Assembly: GCA_910585385.1 (NCBI GenBank)
Contig: CAJUDV010000005.1
Span: forward strand, 1 to 64,000
Length of the DNA: 64,000 nucleotides
Direction of reading: 5' to 3'
Origin: an uncultured Oscillibacter sp.
GTDB lineage: Bacteria > Bacillota > Clostridia > Oscillospirales > Oscillospiraceae
Part shown: positions 42,642 through 50,479 of the stretch, piece after piece
How the letters are laid out: the number at the start of each line of letters is the position of its first letter
Position numbering within the stretch: the stretch's first letter is position 1
Notes under the pieces: model-generated
The model's database searches: none
Told to the model about the DNA's origin: nothing
What the model saw: only the letters and a program-made list of their open reading frames with translations
Made by a program: the position numbers and the translations under genes

Positions 42642-43685
42642 TCAGACGTACTTCTCCTCGAACAGCTTGCGGAGCTTGGCGTTCTCGCGGATGACGCCCA
42701 GGGTGATCTCGGCGTGGTCCTTGGTGTAGCCGTTGCCCACGATCATGGTGACGTCCTTGCCGATGCCCTCGGCGCCCAGAGCCGCCTTGGTAAAGGAGGT
42801 GGCCATGGAGAAGAAGTACACCAGGCCGTCGTCACGGACGGGCAGGATGGCGGACATCTCGCAGCTCTCGATGTTGACGCAGCAGATGGAGATATCGTAC
42901 TCCTTGCCGTCGTTGGCGGCCAGAGCGGCCTCCATCACGTCCACGGGACGGGTGCAGTCGGCCACAACGATGTCGGTGTACACGCCCAGCTCCTTCAGGT
43001 CGGCAACCTGCTTGGGGTTGCGGACAACGCCGATGACCTTGCCGTTGGGGCCGACCTTCTTCATGGCCTCGTAGCCGCAGAGCACGCCGGACTTGCCGTT
43101 GGCGCCCAGAATCAAAACGCTGTCGCCCTCCTTGGGGAGCTTCCGGGCCTGGGCGGGAGCGCCGGCCACGTCCAGAGCGGCCAGGGCCAGGGGCTCGGGC
43201 ATATCCTCGGGCATCTTGGCGTAGATGCCGCTCTCAAACAGGATGGCCTGGGCGTCCACGTCCACGCGGTCGATCTCCTTGTGGATGGCCTTGATCTTGT
43301 TGATCTTCAGGGGGGTCAGGGACAGGGACACCAGGGAGACGATCTTGTCGCCCTCTTTCAGGTCGATCTTGCCCTTGAGGTCGTCGCCGATCTTGGCGAC
43401 GTTGCCCATGAACATGCCGCCGGAGCCGGTGACGGGGTTCTGCTGTTTGCCGCGCTCGGCCACGATGCCCATAATCATCTCGCCGATCTTGGTCTCATCG
43501 CCGCCGCAGGCGTCGGAGATCTGGGTGAAGGAGGCGGAGTCGATGTTCAGAGCGGTGACATTGCAGAGAATCTCGTTGGAGTAGATCTCATCCATATTGT
43601 TGTCGATCTTCTGGGCGGCCTGGGTCAAAACGCCCTTGGGCTCGATGACGCGGTGGGTTCCGTACTTGTTGCCTTTCTTCTGCAT
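42642..43685 (-). CDS. kdd: L-erythro-3,5-diaminohexanoate dehydrogenase
   Basis: Oxidatively deaminates 3,5-diaminohexanoate to 3-keto-5-aminohexanoate with NAD(P)+ as acceptor. The 347-residue protein starts MQKKGNKYGTHRVIEPKGVLTQAAQKIDN. The nucleotide-binding motif is SVLILGANGKSGVLCGYEAMKKVGPNGKVIGVVRN. The sequence follows the Kdd family and lies between kce and kamA, the expected neighbours. The ATG at 43685 follows GAGGAGG; a shorter upstream reading adds no conserved residues. Confidence 0.94.
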   Translation of the reverse strand: MQKKGNKYGTHRVIEPKGVLTQAAQKIDNNMDEIYSNEILCNVTALNIDSASFTQISDACGGDETKIGEMIMGIVAERGKQQNPVTGSGGMFMGNVAKIGDDLKGKIDLKEGDKIVSLVSLSLTPLKINKIKAIHKEIDRVDVDAQAILFESGIYAKMPEDMPEPLALAALDVAGAPAQARKLPKEGDSVLILGANGKSGVLCGYEAMKKVGPNGKVIGVVRNPKQVADLKELGVYTDIVVADCTRPVDVMEAALAANDGKEYDISICCVNIESCEMSAILPVRDDGLVYFFSMATSFTKAALGAEGIGKDVTMIVGNGYTKDHAEITLGVIRENAKLRKLFEEKYV

Positions 43686-43782
43686 GGTGGTGTTCCTCCT
43701 CAAAAAATTTTGTATGGTAAGATTTATGGTATGAACAAAATGATGAAATGGAATGGCTGAGCCGTGGGGAAGCGGCGCTTCC

Positions 43783-44604
43783 TCACTTGGTCAGGGACAG
43801 GATCTTCCGGGCCTCGTCGGGGGTGGCGATCTCACGGCCCAGGAGCTTGGCCAGGGCCACGACCTTGGCAACCAGCTCGCCGTTGGAGGCGGCCTTGCGG
43901 CCCCGCTCTAAGTAGATATTGTCCTCAAAGCCCACACGGACGTTGCCGCCCATGACGATGCCGGCCGCGGCCATGGGCCACGCGCCGCGGCCCACGCCGG
44001 TGACGGTCCAGGTGGACCCGGCGGGGATTTTGTTGACCAGATAGTCCAGATTGCCCACGGTGGCGGGGGTGCAGCCGTTGACGCCCAGCACAAAGTTGAA
44101 CTGCATGGGGGCGGCGGGGACCAGGCCCTTGGCGGCCATGTTCAGCACGGTATCCAGATGGCCGATCTCAAAGCACTCATACTCAGGCTTGATGTTGTTC
44201 TCCAGCATCCGCTTGCCAAAGGCCCGCATGGTGGGCATGTCGTTGACGAAGATGTCGTCGCCGAAGTTGCAGGTGCCGCAGTCCAGCGTGGCCATCTCGG
44301 GGAAGAGCTCTGTGGGCTGCAGGCGCTCCTCCGGAGTCATGCCGGTGGCGCCGCCGGTGGAGGGGATGAGGATTACGCCGGGGCAGGCCTCCCGGATGGC
44401 GTCCAGAACGACACGGAAACGCTCCTTGTCCTGAGTCGGGGTTCCATCGTCCCAGCGGACGTGGACGTGGATAACAGCGGCGCCGGCCTCAAAGGCGCTC
44501 TTCGCCTCCCGCACCATCTCCTCCACCGTGTAGGGGACGGCGGGGTTGTGCTCTTTGGTAACCTCGGCTCCGCAGATGGCTGCTGTGATGATGAGTTTCT
44601 CCAT
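43783..44604 (-). CDS. kce: 3-keto-5-aminohexanoate cleavage enzyme
   Basis: BKACE-family enzyme that reacts 3-keto-5-aminohexanoate with acetyl-CoA to give 3-aminobutyryl-CoA and acetoacetate. The 273-residue TIM barrel has the metal-binding HVHVRWDDGTPTQD near the N terminus (histidines of the zinc site), STGGATGMTPEERLQP, and CGTCNFGDDIFVND. VGRGAWPMAAAGIVMGGNVRVGFEDNIYLERGRKAASNGELV completes the fold. It is first in the operon after the lysine riboswitch, with GGGAGG before the ATG. Confidence 0.95.
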   Translation of the reverse strand: MEKLIITAAICGAEVTKEHNPAVPYTVEEMVREAKSAFEAGAAVIHVHVRWDDGTPTQDKERFRVVLDAIREACPGVILIPSTGGATGMTPEERLQPTELFPEMATLDCGTCNFGDDIFVNDMPTMRAFGKRMLENNIKPEYECFEIGHLDTVLNMAAKGLVPAAPMQFNFVLGVNGCTPATVGNLDYLVNKIPAGSTWTVTGVGRGAWPMAAAGIVMGGNVRVGFEDNIYLERGRKAASNGELVAKVVALAKLLGREIATPDEARKILSLTK

Positions 44605-44618
44605 TTGGTACCTCCCAC

Positions 44619-44681
44619 AAAAAAACTTGGAGTGCCATCCTACACCGCATATTCATATACGCGGAGTTAGGATAGCGCTCC
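44619..44681 (-). terminator. Riboswitch-controlled terminator before kce
   Basis: On the reverse strand the 5' arm GGAGCGCTATCCTA pairs with TAGGATGGCACTCC (one C-A mismatch, one wobble). An inner arm CCGCGTAT pairs with ATATGCGG, giving a long hairpin followed by AAG and seven T residues. It lies 14 nt before the kce ATG, so transcription must read through it. Confidence 0.85.
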
Positions 44682-44737
44682 ATAAACACAAGGGACTATT
44701 TATGCCATACAGGAGCGCGCAAACACTACTTCCGCAG

Positions 44738-44913
44738 GCATAAATAGCACTCCATGCTTTTCATGACAAACCGCACGCTCTGGGCGTACAGGTCCAAGAG
44801 GGGAGACGGCATCTCACACCCTCTTTCGGCGGAACAAATATTCACAGATCACATTGGACTTGCCTGCCCTTTTCATTGATCCGCTACCTCAAGCTCCGCG
44901 CCTCTATCCATGC
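44738..44913 (-). ncRNA. Lysine riboswitch (L-box) upstream of kce-kdd-kamADE
   Basis: The reverse strand begins GCATGGATAGAGGCGCGGAG and ends GGAGTGCTATTTATGC. P1 strands GCATGGATAG and CTATTTATGC pair fully with two G-U wobbles. The conserved core GATAGAGGCGC at the 5' side and GGAGTGCTAT at the 3' side, the GCCGAAAGAGGG / CCCTCTTGG arm, and TGTACGCCCAGAGCGTGC with its loop are the L-box pattern. The P1 3' strand can alternatively pair with GGCATAAATAG 25 nt downstream (11 bp, perfect). See findings for the predicted ON logic. Confidence 0.88.
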
Positions 44914-44935
44914 TTTATTCACTTTGCCCAAAAAC

Positions 44936-44964
44936 AGTATAATCGAAATAGCGCCTTTTGTCAA
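44936..44964 (-). promoter_or_regulatory. Promoter of the lysine fermentation operon
   Basis: TTGACA (44959-44964) and TATACT (44936-44941) with 17-bp spacing on the reverse strand. Transcription would start near 44930, giving a leader of about 325 nt that contains the riboswitch. Confidence 0.85.
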
Positions 44965-45036
44965 GTTTTTTCATATTGTCGGTTTTGCATGATTTTTCCA
45001 TGCAATTTTTGGCAGACATATCTTTCCAGCGGGACC

Positions 45037-46536
45037 TCACAGATCGGCCTGGAAGAGCTCCATCAGAGCCGGTTCCAGGTCCAGCAGGCGGCAGACCCGC
45101 AGGGCGTCCCTGGGGCAGGGCGCGCCGGGGGGAGCGCTCATCAGGCGGTAGTCCATTCGCCGGGCGATGCGGCTGCGGGGATCGTCCTCCTCGTCCCCCT
45201 GAATCTCCCGGACCAGCCCCGCCACCTGGTAGTGGGCGCCGGCCACATCGGAGACGCCGTCGTAGTGGGTGGTCATCAGGGCCACGCAGTCTAGGGTGCC
45301 CAGGTATTGCACCAGGGCCCGGGCCAGGGCGGCGCCCTCCTGGGGATTGGTGCCCCGGGCGAACTCGTCCAGGGCCAGGAAGAACCGCTGGCCCCGGGTG
45401 CGCTGGAGCAGCCGGTCCAGCAGGTGGACCTCCCGCCCGAAGGAAGAGAGGCCTCCGGAGCCGGGGCCGGTGTCCGCCAGGATCAGGGCCACCTCGTGGA
45501 ACAGGGGCAGCCGGGCGGAGGCCGCGAAAACGAAAAAGCCGCACTGGCACAGCAGCAGGCTCAGCACAGCTGAGCGCAGGGAGACGGTCTTGCCACCCAT
45601 GTTGGCCCCGGTGATGACGGCGCAGCCGGTGGAGAGCTCCAGGTCCAGCTGGGTGAACGCCCCCCCCCGCTGGGCAAGCTCCTCGGCCACCTGGGGGTGG
45701 CGCAGGCCCCGGAGGGAGATCTCCGCCCCGCCGGAGAGCACGGGCCGGACGCAGCCGTACCGCTTGGCAAGTTTCGCCTTGGCCAGGAACAGGTCCAGCC
45801 GGCCCAATGCCTCCATGTTAGCCAGGAAGTCTGTCCGGCGGGCCATGAGGCGCCGGGTGAGGCCCCGCCGGACCTCCAGCTCCAGCAGGTCCTCCTGCAC
45901 GGTGAGGCGGTGGCGCTGGTCCAGGAGGGCGGCCCTCTCCTCCTCGCCGGCGGCGCGGATGGCCCGCTCCAGGGCGGTTTTCTCCGCCCGCAGGGGACCC
46001 AGGCCGGGGTGGTAGGCCTCCGACACGGAGAACGCCGGCAGGCGGCGTCCGTCGGGGTCCAGCAGGTCCAGGGACTCCGCCATGGGCAAAAAGGCCAGGT
46101 CCTGGAAGGGCGGCAGCTTGGCGTAGGCCTGGGTCAGCTGCTCCAGCGTCACCAGGAAGTGCTTGATCTCAAAGAGCTCCACCAGGTCGAAGGGGTTCTC
46201 CGGGTCCCGGTCCAGGGAGCCGCGGATGTCGTGAAACAGGGGGAGGCACCGGGTGAGCCCCCGGAGAAGGGCGGCGGCGTCCTTGAGGGTCGCCGGGTCC
46301 AGCCGGGGGGCGCCGCAGCAGCAGGGCGCTGTCTCCGCAGGGGCGGAGCCGGCGGCGTTCCAGAGCTCCAGGGCCAGGGCCACGTTGTTCAGCTCCGTCT
46401 CCAGGGCGGCCTCCTCCCCGGGGGCGTACCACCGCAGAGCCCGGGCGGCGGCGCGGCCAAAGGGCGACATGGGGGTCAGCCGCTCCAGCACCCACTGGAG
46501 ACCGGATTCCTCCCGCAGTTCAAGGGTCAGTTCCAT
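45037..46536 (-). CDS. kamC: MutS-like ATPase KamC, putative lysine 5,6-aminomutase reactivase subunit
   Basis: A 499-residue MutS-related ATPase without the DNA-mismatch domain. The C-terminal ATPase has the Walker A VITGANMGGKTVSLRSAVLSLLLCQCGF and the Walker B FLALDEFARGTNPQEGAALARAL, followed by LMTTHYDGV. The N-terminal part is helical (clamp/lever type). Orthologues lie in lysine fermentation clusters, where KamB and KamC are thought to be chaperones that exchange damaged cobalamin on KamDE. That role is taken from family annotation, not visible in sequence. It is 2 nt after kamB. Confidence 0.85.
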   Translation of the reverse strand: MELTLELREESGLQWVLERLTPMSPFGRAAARALRWYAPGEEAALETELNNVALALELWNAAGSAPAETAPCCCGAPRLDPATLKDAAALLRGLTRCLPLFHDIRGSLDRDPENPFDLVELFEIKHFLVTLEQLTQAYAKLPPFQDLAFLPMAESLDLLDPDGRRLPAFSVSEAYHPGLGPLRAEKTALERAIRAAGEEERAALLDQRHRLTVQEDLLELEVRRGLTRRLMARRTDFLANMEALGRLDLFLAKAKLAKRYGCVRPVLSGGAEISLRGLRHPQVAEELAQRGGAFTQLDLELSTGCAVITGANMGGKTVSLRSAVLSLLLCQCGFFVFAASARLPLFHEVALILADTGPGSGGLSSFGREVHLLDRLLQRTRGQRFFLALDEFARGTNPQEGAALARALVQYLGTLDCVALMTTHYDGVSDVAGAHYQVAGLVREIQGDEEDDPRSRIARRMDYRLMSAPPGAPCPRDALRVCRLLDLEPALMELFQADL

Positions 46537-46538
46537 GG

Positions 46539-47543
46539 TCAGTCCTCCTTCTCGTTTACGTTCACCACCGGCAGGGTCAGGGCCTGCCGGAGGGCGTCTT
46601 CAAATTTCTCGGGCTGAAAGTGCCAGCCGTAGGCCGACCAGGGGTTGGCCCCCACGGCGGCGATGGAGAGTTCCCGCCGGACCACCAGGGTTCCCCCGGC
46701 GCGGGTGAAGAGCTCCAGCACGTTCCGTCCCGCCAGAACGTGGGTGGCGTCCGCCGCCGCCAGGGTGATGGGAGCGCCGCGGCGGGCCAGGGTTTTCAGC
46801 AGCGGGTCGGTGACGCCGCCGGCCACCCACAGGACACACTGTTCCCGGGGGAGCTTGTTCCAGCGGGGCAGGCCGTTTTCATCCAAAGGCAGCTCCCAGG
46901 CCTCCCCGCCGGGGCCGAAGAGGGCGAAGCGCGCCCCGCAGCGGTCCAGGGCGGCGGCCAGGCCAGGAGAGGCGGGCCTCCGGCTGGAGAAGAGGCGGCA
47001 GACGTGGGCCGTCTCCGCCACCACCAGGTCCATGTTCCGGTCCAGGGAGGCACCGGTGCACAGAATGGCGGCGCCCTCCACCCCGGCCCCCGCCAGGGAC
47101 TTTCGCCCGGCGGCGCCGTCGATGAGCGTCCGGTCCGCCCCCAGGGCGGTGAAGCTGGCGCACAGGGGCTTCAATTGTCCGGCGGCGGAGGGGCCCGCCA
47201 GCTGGATATAGCCATCGGACAGGGCGCGGAACACCGCCACCTCCCCCAGAGGGGTCATGACCCCGGTGAGGGCCGTCACTTCCAGGGTGACATCACACAA
47301 GCTCATCATGCCACGGGCGGTGGCGAACAGATCCCCCCGCTTAATGTAGAGGTCCGGCTTCTCCGTGCCGGTTACAAGGTCTGTGGCCTCGCCGTCCCGG
47401 CCCACGGAGGTGAGGCCCAGGCACTCGTCCTCCAGTTCGGCCATCAGGCGGCGCAGGGCGGTGGTCTTGCCCGCGTTTTTACACAGGCCGATGGCCGTCA
47501 CCATCGGCGCGTCCCCCACCAGGGGGGCCAGAATCTTTTTCAA
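46539..47543 (-). CDS. kamB: P-loop protein KamB, putative lysine 5,6-aminomutase reactivase subunit
   Basis: A 334-residue protein with an N-terminal P-loop AIGLCKNAGKTTALRRLM and a SVGRDGEATD switch-like turn. A central part with LIDGAAGRKSLAG follows, and the C-terminal half has repeated glycine-rich strands. It is found next to KamC in lysine fermenters. The start is TTG at 47543: GGAGGTG lies 8 nt upstream, and the codon overlaps the hxlR-type stop as TTGA. An ATG at 47504 would cut away the first strand. Upstream coding that reaches 47894 is out-of-frame shadow. Confidence 0.83.
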   Translation of the reverse strand: MKKILAPLVGDAPMVTAIGLCKNAGKTTALRRLMAELEDECLGLTSVGRDGEATDLVTGTEKPDLYIKRGDLFATARGMMSLCDVTLEVTALTGVMTPLGEVAVFRALSDGYIQLAGPSAAGQLKPLCASFTALGADRTLIDGAAGRKSLAGAGVEGAAILCTGASLDRNMDLVVAETAHVCRLFSSRRPASPGLAAALDRCGARFALFGPGGEAWELPLDENGLPRWNKLPREQCVLWVAGGVTDPLLKTLARRGAPITLAAADATHVLAGRNVLELFTRAGGTLVVRRELSIAAVGANPWSAYGWHFQPEKFEDALRQALTLPVVNVNEKED

Positions 47544-47929
47544 AGAGCCGCACCTCCATTGTCCGCGGGACCGGGCCCGCCATTTGTTGCGCCGCCGCTT
47601 ACAGCGGGAAAGGAATCGCACCACCGGCCCAGATCGTCCAGAATGGGAATCAGGGACCGGCACCGCGGGGCGATCTCGTACTCCACCCGCACGGGGACCT
47701 CCAGGTACTCCCGCCGGACCACCAGCCCGTCGGCCTCCAGATCCCGCAGGGCGGCGGCCAGCACGGTGTTGGACACGCCGTCCAACGTCCGTTTCAGCTG
47801 ATTGTACCGGGTGGGGCCGTTGTTGTGGAGAGAGCAGAGAATCTGCATCTTCCACTTGCCGCCGATCAGCTTCAGCGCCCGGTTCAGCGGGCACTCCTCC
47901 ATGCAGGGACAGTTCTCGTGGCTGGACAC
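47540..47929 (-). CDS. HxlR-family winged-helix transcriptional regulator
   Basis: A 129-residue regulator. The HxlR core is CPLNRALKLIGGKWKMQILCSLHNNGPTRYNQLKRTLDGVSNTVLAAALRDLEADGLVVRREY, with the N-terminal ENCPCMEECP cysteines. Cysteine-based sensing of thiols, aldehydes or oxygen is known for HxlR relatives. The GTG at 47929 is chosen because AAGGAGG lies 8 nt upstream; a further GTG at 48010 has no ribosome site. It heads the kamB-kamC transcript and is divergent from lysE, so it probably controls one or both. Confidence 0.87.
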   Translation of the reverse strand: MSSHENCPCMEECPLNRALKLIGGKWKMQILCSLHNNGPTRYNQLKRTLDGVSNTVLAAALRDLEADGLVVRREYLEVPVRVEYEIAPRCRSLIPILDDLGRWCDSFPAVSGGATNGGPGPADNGGAAL

Positions 47930-48026
47930 GGTCAGCGCCTCCTTACCAGGTAGCGAATTTCTGCGTTCTTGCGCGGCGGCGGGATCTGTGCTATGGTCAT
48001 TAAAACACACAACGGGAGGGAAATTT

Positions 48027-48635
48027 ATGAGCCTCTATTTGCAGGGCCTGGCCATCGGCCTGGCCTACGTGGCGCCCATCGGAATGCAGAATCTGTTTGT
48101 CATCAACGCCGCCCTGACCCAGTCCCGGAGGCGGCTGGCCCTGATTACGCTGATTGTGATCTTCTTTGACGTCAGTTTGCTGCTGGCCTGCTTCTTCGGC
48201 ATCGGCGCGCTGGTGGAGCGGTTCTCGCTGCTCCAGACCATTGTGCTGGCGGCGGGCGGGCTGGTGGTGTCCTGGATCGGCGTGGGGCTGATCCGGGAGA
48301 AGCCGTCCATGGATCGTAGCGTGGATATGGACATCCCTCTGCCCAGAATTGCGGCCAAGGCCTTTGTGGTTACCTGGCTCAATCCCCAGGCTCTCATCGA
48401 CGGGACGCTGCTCTTCGGCAGCTTCCGCGTGGGCCACCCCGGGGCGGACAGCACTCTGCTGGTGCTGGGCTCCGCCACCGCCTCGTGCCTGTGGTTCTCC
48501 GGCGTCACGCTGGTGATCTCCCTTTTCTCCGCCAGGTTCAACGACCGCGTCCTGCGCCTTATCAACATCGTGTGCGGCAGCGTGATCCTGGTTTACGGGC
48601 TGCGGCTGATTTTGCAATTTGTCCGGACCATATAG
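48027..48635 (+). CDS. LysE-family amino-acid exporter
   Basis: A 202-residue membrane protein with five or six hydrophobic segments. The start MSLYLQGLAIGLAYVAPIGMQNLFVINAALTQSRR carries the PxGMQNxFV motif of LysE/ArgO. VVTWLNPQALIDGTLLFGSF is the second block. LysE exporters remove excess lysine or arginine. The ATG at 48027 follows GGGAGGG; the longer upstream frame is shadow. The divergent HxlR-type regulator is the likely controller. Two lysine exporters (this and LysO) bracket a lysine-catabolic island. Confidence 0.88.
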   Translation: MSLYLQGLAIGLAYVAPIGMQNLFVINAALTQSRRRLALITLIVIFFDVSLLLACFFGIGALVERFSLLQTIVLAAGGLVVSWIGVGLIREKPSMDRSVDMDIPLPRIAAKAFVVTWLNPQALIDGTLLFGSFRVGHPGADSTLLVLGSATASCLWFSGVTLVISLFSARFNDRVLRLINIVCGSVILVYGLRLILQFVRTI

Positions 48636-48663
48636 GGCGAAAAGTGTTATTTTGGTGACAGGA

Positions 48664-48692
48664 TTGACAAATACCGGAAAAGAGCTTACAAT
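48664..48692 (+). promoter_or_regulatory. Promoter of kal
   Basis: TTGACA (48664-48669) and TACAAT (48687-48692), 17-bp spacing, about 70 nt before the kal ATG. Confidence 0.78.
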
Positions 48693-48762
48693 GAAATTCG
48701 TCGACCCGGACAAGAGGGGACGCGGAGCTATCCGCAAATTTAAGAAACAGGAGTGATTTAAC

Positions 48763-49164
48763 ATGGAAGAGAAGAAGTACACATCGCTGATCCGCCTGCG
48801 TATGTCCGCCAAAGACGCCCACTACGGCGGGAACCTGGTGGACGGCGCCCACATGGTCCATCTCTTCGGCGATGTGGCCACCGAGCTGCTGATCAAGACC
48901 GACGGCGACGAGGGCCTGTTCTGCGCCTATAACAACGTGGAGTTCAAGGCGCCCGTGTACGCTGGCGACTACATCGAGGCCTACGGCGAGGTCACCCACA
49001 TCGGCAATACCTCCCGCAAGATGCGCTTCGAGGCCCGCAAGGTCATCGCCACCCGCCCCGACATCAACGCCTCCGCGGCGGACGTCCTGGAGGAGCCCGT
49101 GATCGTGGCCGTGGCCGAGGGCACCTGCGTGGTTCCCAAGGAGTTCAGCCGCAAAAAGCCCTGA
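48763..49164 (+). CDS. kal: 3-aminobutyryl-CoA ammonia-lyase
   Basis: Releases ammonia from 3-aminobutyryl-CoA to give crotonyl-CoA, the link from lysine to butyrate. The 133-residue hotdog-fold protein starts MEEKKYTSLIRLRMSAKDAHYGGNLVDGAHMVHLFGDVATELLI, and has APVYAGDYIEAYGEVTHIGNTSRKMRFEARK. Length and motif set match Kal. It has its own promoter, AGGAG before the ATG and a strong terminator after it, so it is a separate unit from the kam operon. Confidence 0.92.
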   Translation: MEEKKYTSLIRLRMSAKDAHYGGNLVDGAHMVHLFGDVATELLIKTDGDEGLFCAYNNVEFKAPVYAGDYIEAYGEVTHIGNTSRKMRFEARKVIATRPDINASAADVLEEPVIVAVAEGTCVVPKEFSRKKP

Positions 49165-49189
49165 GTTTTCTGGAAATTGGCAGACTGCC

Positions 49190-49218
49190 GGCCCGGCGCC
49201 CAAGCGCCGGGCCGTTTT
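49190..49218 (+). terminator. Terminator of kal
   Basis: GGCCCGGCGC and GCGCCGGGCC arms around a short CCAA loop, followed by GTTTTCC. Confidence 0.75.
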
Positions 49219-49270
49219 CCGTAAACGGCCGCGGGGATTGGAGCAGATCACGGCGGCCGGATGCGGGCCG

Positions 49271-49299
49271 CTGACAAAGGGGAGGGGGATTCTTATAAC
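49271..49299 (+). promoter_or_regulatory. Possible promoter for the phzF-family gene
   Basis: CTGACA (49271-49276) and TATAAC (49294-49299), 17-bp spacing. It would give a leader of about 235 nt. Confidence 0.4.
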
Positions 49300-49466
49300 G
49301 ACAGGGATGCATGAAGCGGGATTTAGATTGATTGAGGCGATATGCGGCAGCGAAAAAGCCGATCCCACTGCCCTTGCGGCGGTTGCCCGCCGGCGGTCCA
49401 CCCGGTTGTGAATACAGGGTCCTGGATTTCGGACAGGGCGCGGTATTTCACCGCGCGGCCATGGCT

Positions 49467-49513
49467 TGACAAAGGGCAGCGGGCAGCCGCTTTGCGTGCT
49501 GTCCCTTGTCAAA
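49467..49513 (+). other. Imperfect inverted repeat in the phzF leader
   Basis: TTGACAAAGGGCAGCG at the left and TGCTGTCCCTTGTCAA at the right can form an imperfect stem just before the ribosome site AAAAGGAGG. It could be a regulator site or an RNA hairpin. Confidence 0.4.
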
Positions 49514-49538
49514 CCGTGGAACAAAAGGAGGAACTTAT

Positions 49539-50405
49539 ATGCACTTTTACATTGCGGACGCCTTTGCCGCCCAACGCTTTTCCGGCAACCAGGCGGGGGT
49601 GGTGCCCCTGGGGGAGGGGCACTTTCCGGAGGAGGAGCTGATGCGGTCCCTGGCCGGGGAGCTGAAACACTCGGAGACCGCCTTCGTCCGGCGCGCCGGT
49701 GAGAGGAGCTTCCACATCCGCTACTTCACCCCGGCGGAGGAGGTGGACCTGTGCGGCCACGCCACCGTGGCCGCTTTCACGGTTTTGCGGGAGACCGGGG
49801 AGATTCCGGCGGGGCACTACGCGCTCCACACCCGCTCCGGGGACCTGAAGGTCACGGTGGAGCCGGAGGCCGTTTGGATGGACATGGCCCCGCCCGTGGA
49901 GGGACGGACTTTTTCGCAAGGGGAGCAGGCGGAGCTGTACCATGCCTATGGCCTGACCCTGGCGGACCGGCCGGAGGGGCTGGAGCCCCAGGCCGTCAGC
50001 ACCGGCCTTCTGGACATCCTGCTGCCGGTGCGGGACATCGCCGTTTTGAACCGGGCCCGGCAGGACGAGGCGGAGGTCTGCCGCCTGTCGGAGCGGTACG
50101 GCGTGGTGGGGGTCCACATGTTCTGCCCGAAAACAGAGGGGCTCTGCGAGGGGGCTTACTGCCGCAATTTCGCGCCGCTGTACGCCATTCCGGAGGAGGC
50201 CGCCACTGGTACCTCCAACGGGGCGCTGACCTTCTACCTGTACCGCCGGGGATTGATTTCCCCCGGAGAGGAGAACTGCTTTATACAGGGAATCGCGATG
50301 GGCAAACCCTCGGAGATCCTCAGCCGCCTCACACAGGAGGACGGCGCCGTTCGGGTCCGCGTCGGCGGCCGGGCGGTGCTGACGCTGCGGGGAGAGGTGC
50401 TGTGA
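49539..50405 (+). CDS. PhzF-family isomerase-like protein
   Basis: A 288-residue two-domain protein of the PhzF/diaminopimelate-epimerase fold. FYIADAFAAQRFSGNQAGVVPLGE and the active-site-type glutamate in HSETAFVRRAGERSFHIRYFTPAEEVDLCGHATVAAF are clear. GTSNGALTFYLYRRGLI is the second-domain counterpart. Phenazine genes are absent, so a general isomerase or unknown activity on a small acid or amino-acid derivative is likely. The ATG at 49539 follows AAAAGGAGG. It is flanked by lysine-to-butyrate genes, but no link is proven. Confidence 0.85.
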   Translation: MHFYIADAFAAQRFSGNQAGVVPLGEGHFPEEELMRSLAGELKHSETAFVRRAGERSFHIRYFTPAEEVDLCGHATVAAFTVLRETGEIPAGHYALHTRSGDLKVTVEPEAVWMDMAPPVEGRTFSQGEQAELYHAYGLTLADRPEGLEPQAVSTGLLDILLPVRDIAVLNRARQDEAEVCRLSERYGVVGVHMFCPKTEGLCEGAYCRNFAPLYAIPEEAATGTSNGALTFYLYRRGLISPGEENCFIQGIAMGKPSEILSRLTQEDGAVRVRVGGRAVLTLRGEVL

Positions 50406-50427
50406 CGGTTTTTCCCAATTGTTAAAG

Positions 50428-50467
50428 ATGGGAGTCCCGGCAAGTGCCGGGACCCCCATTTTTTTAG
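50428..50467 (+). terminator. Terminator between phzF and atoA
   Basis: GTCCCGGCA and TGCCGGGAC arms around AG, then CCCCATTTTTTT. It ends the phzF unit and lies 13 nt past the atoA stop for the opposite strand. Confidence 0.75.
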
Positions 50468-50479
50468 AAACGGGTTAAA

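Noticed and set aside
43783..44604. Reading the kce-kdd-kam operon as ornithine fermentation
   Set aside because: KamA, Kdd, Kce and Kal signatures are all those of the lysine pathway, and the leader carries a lysine aptamer.
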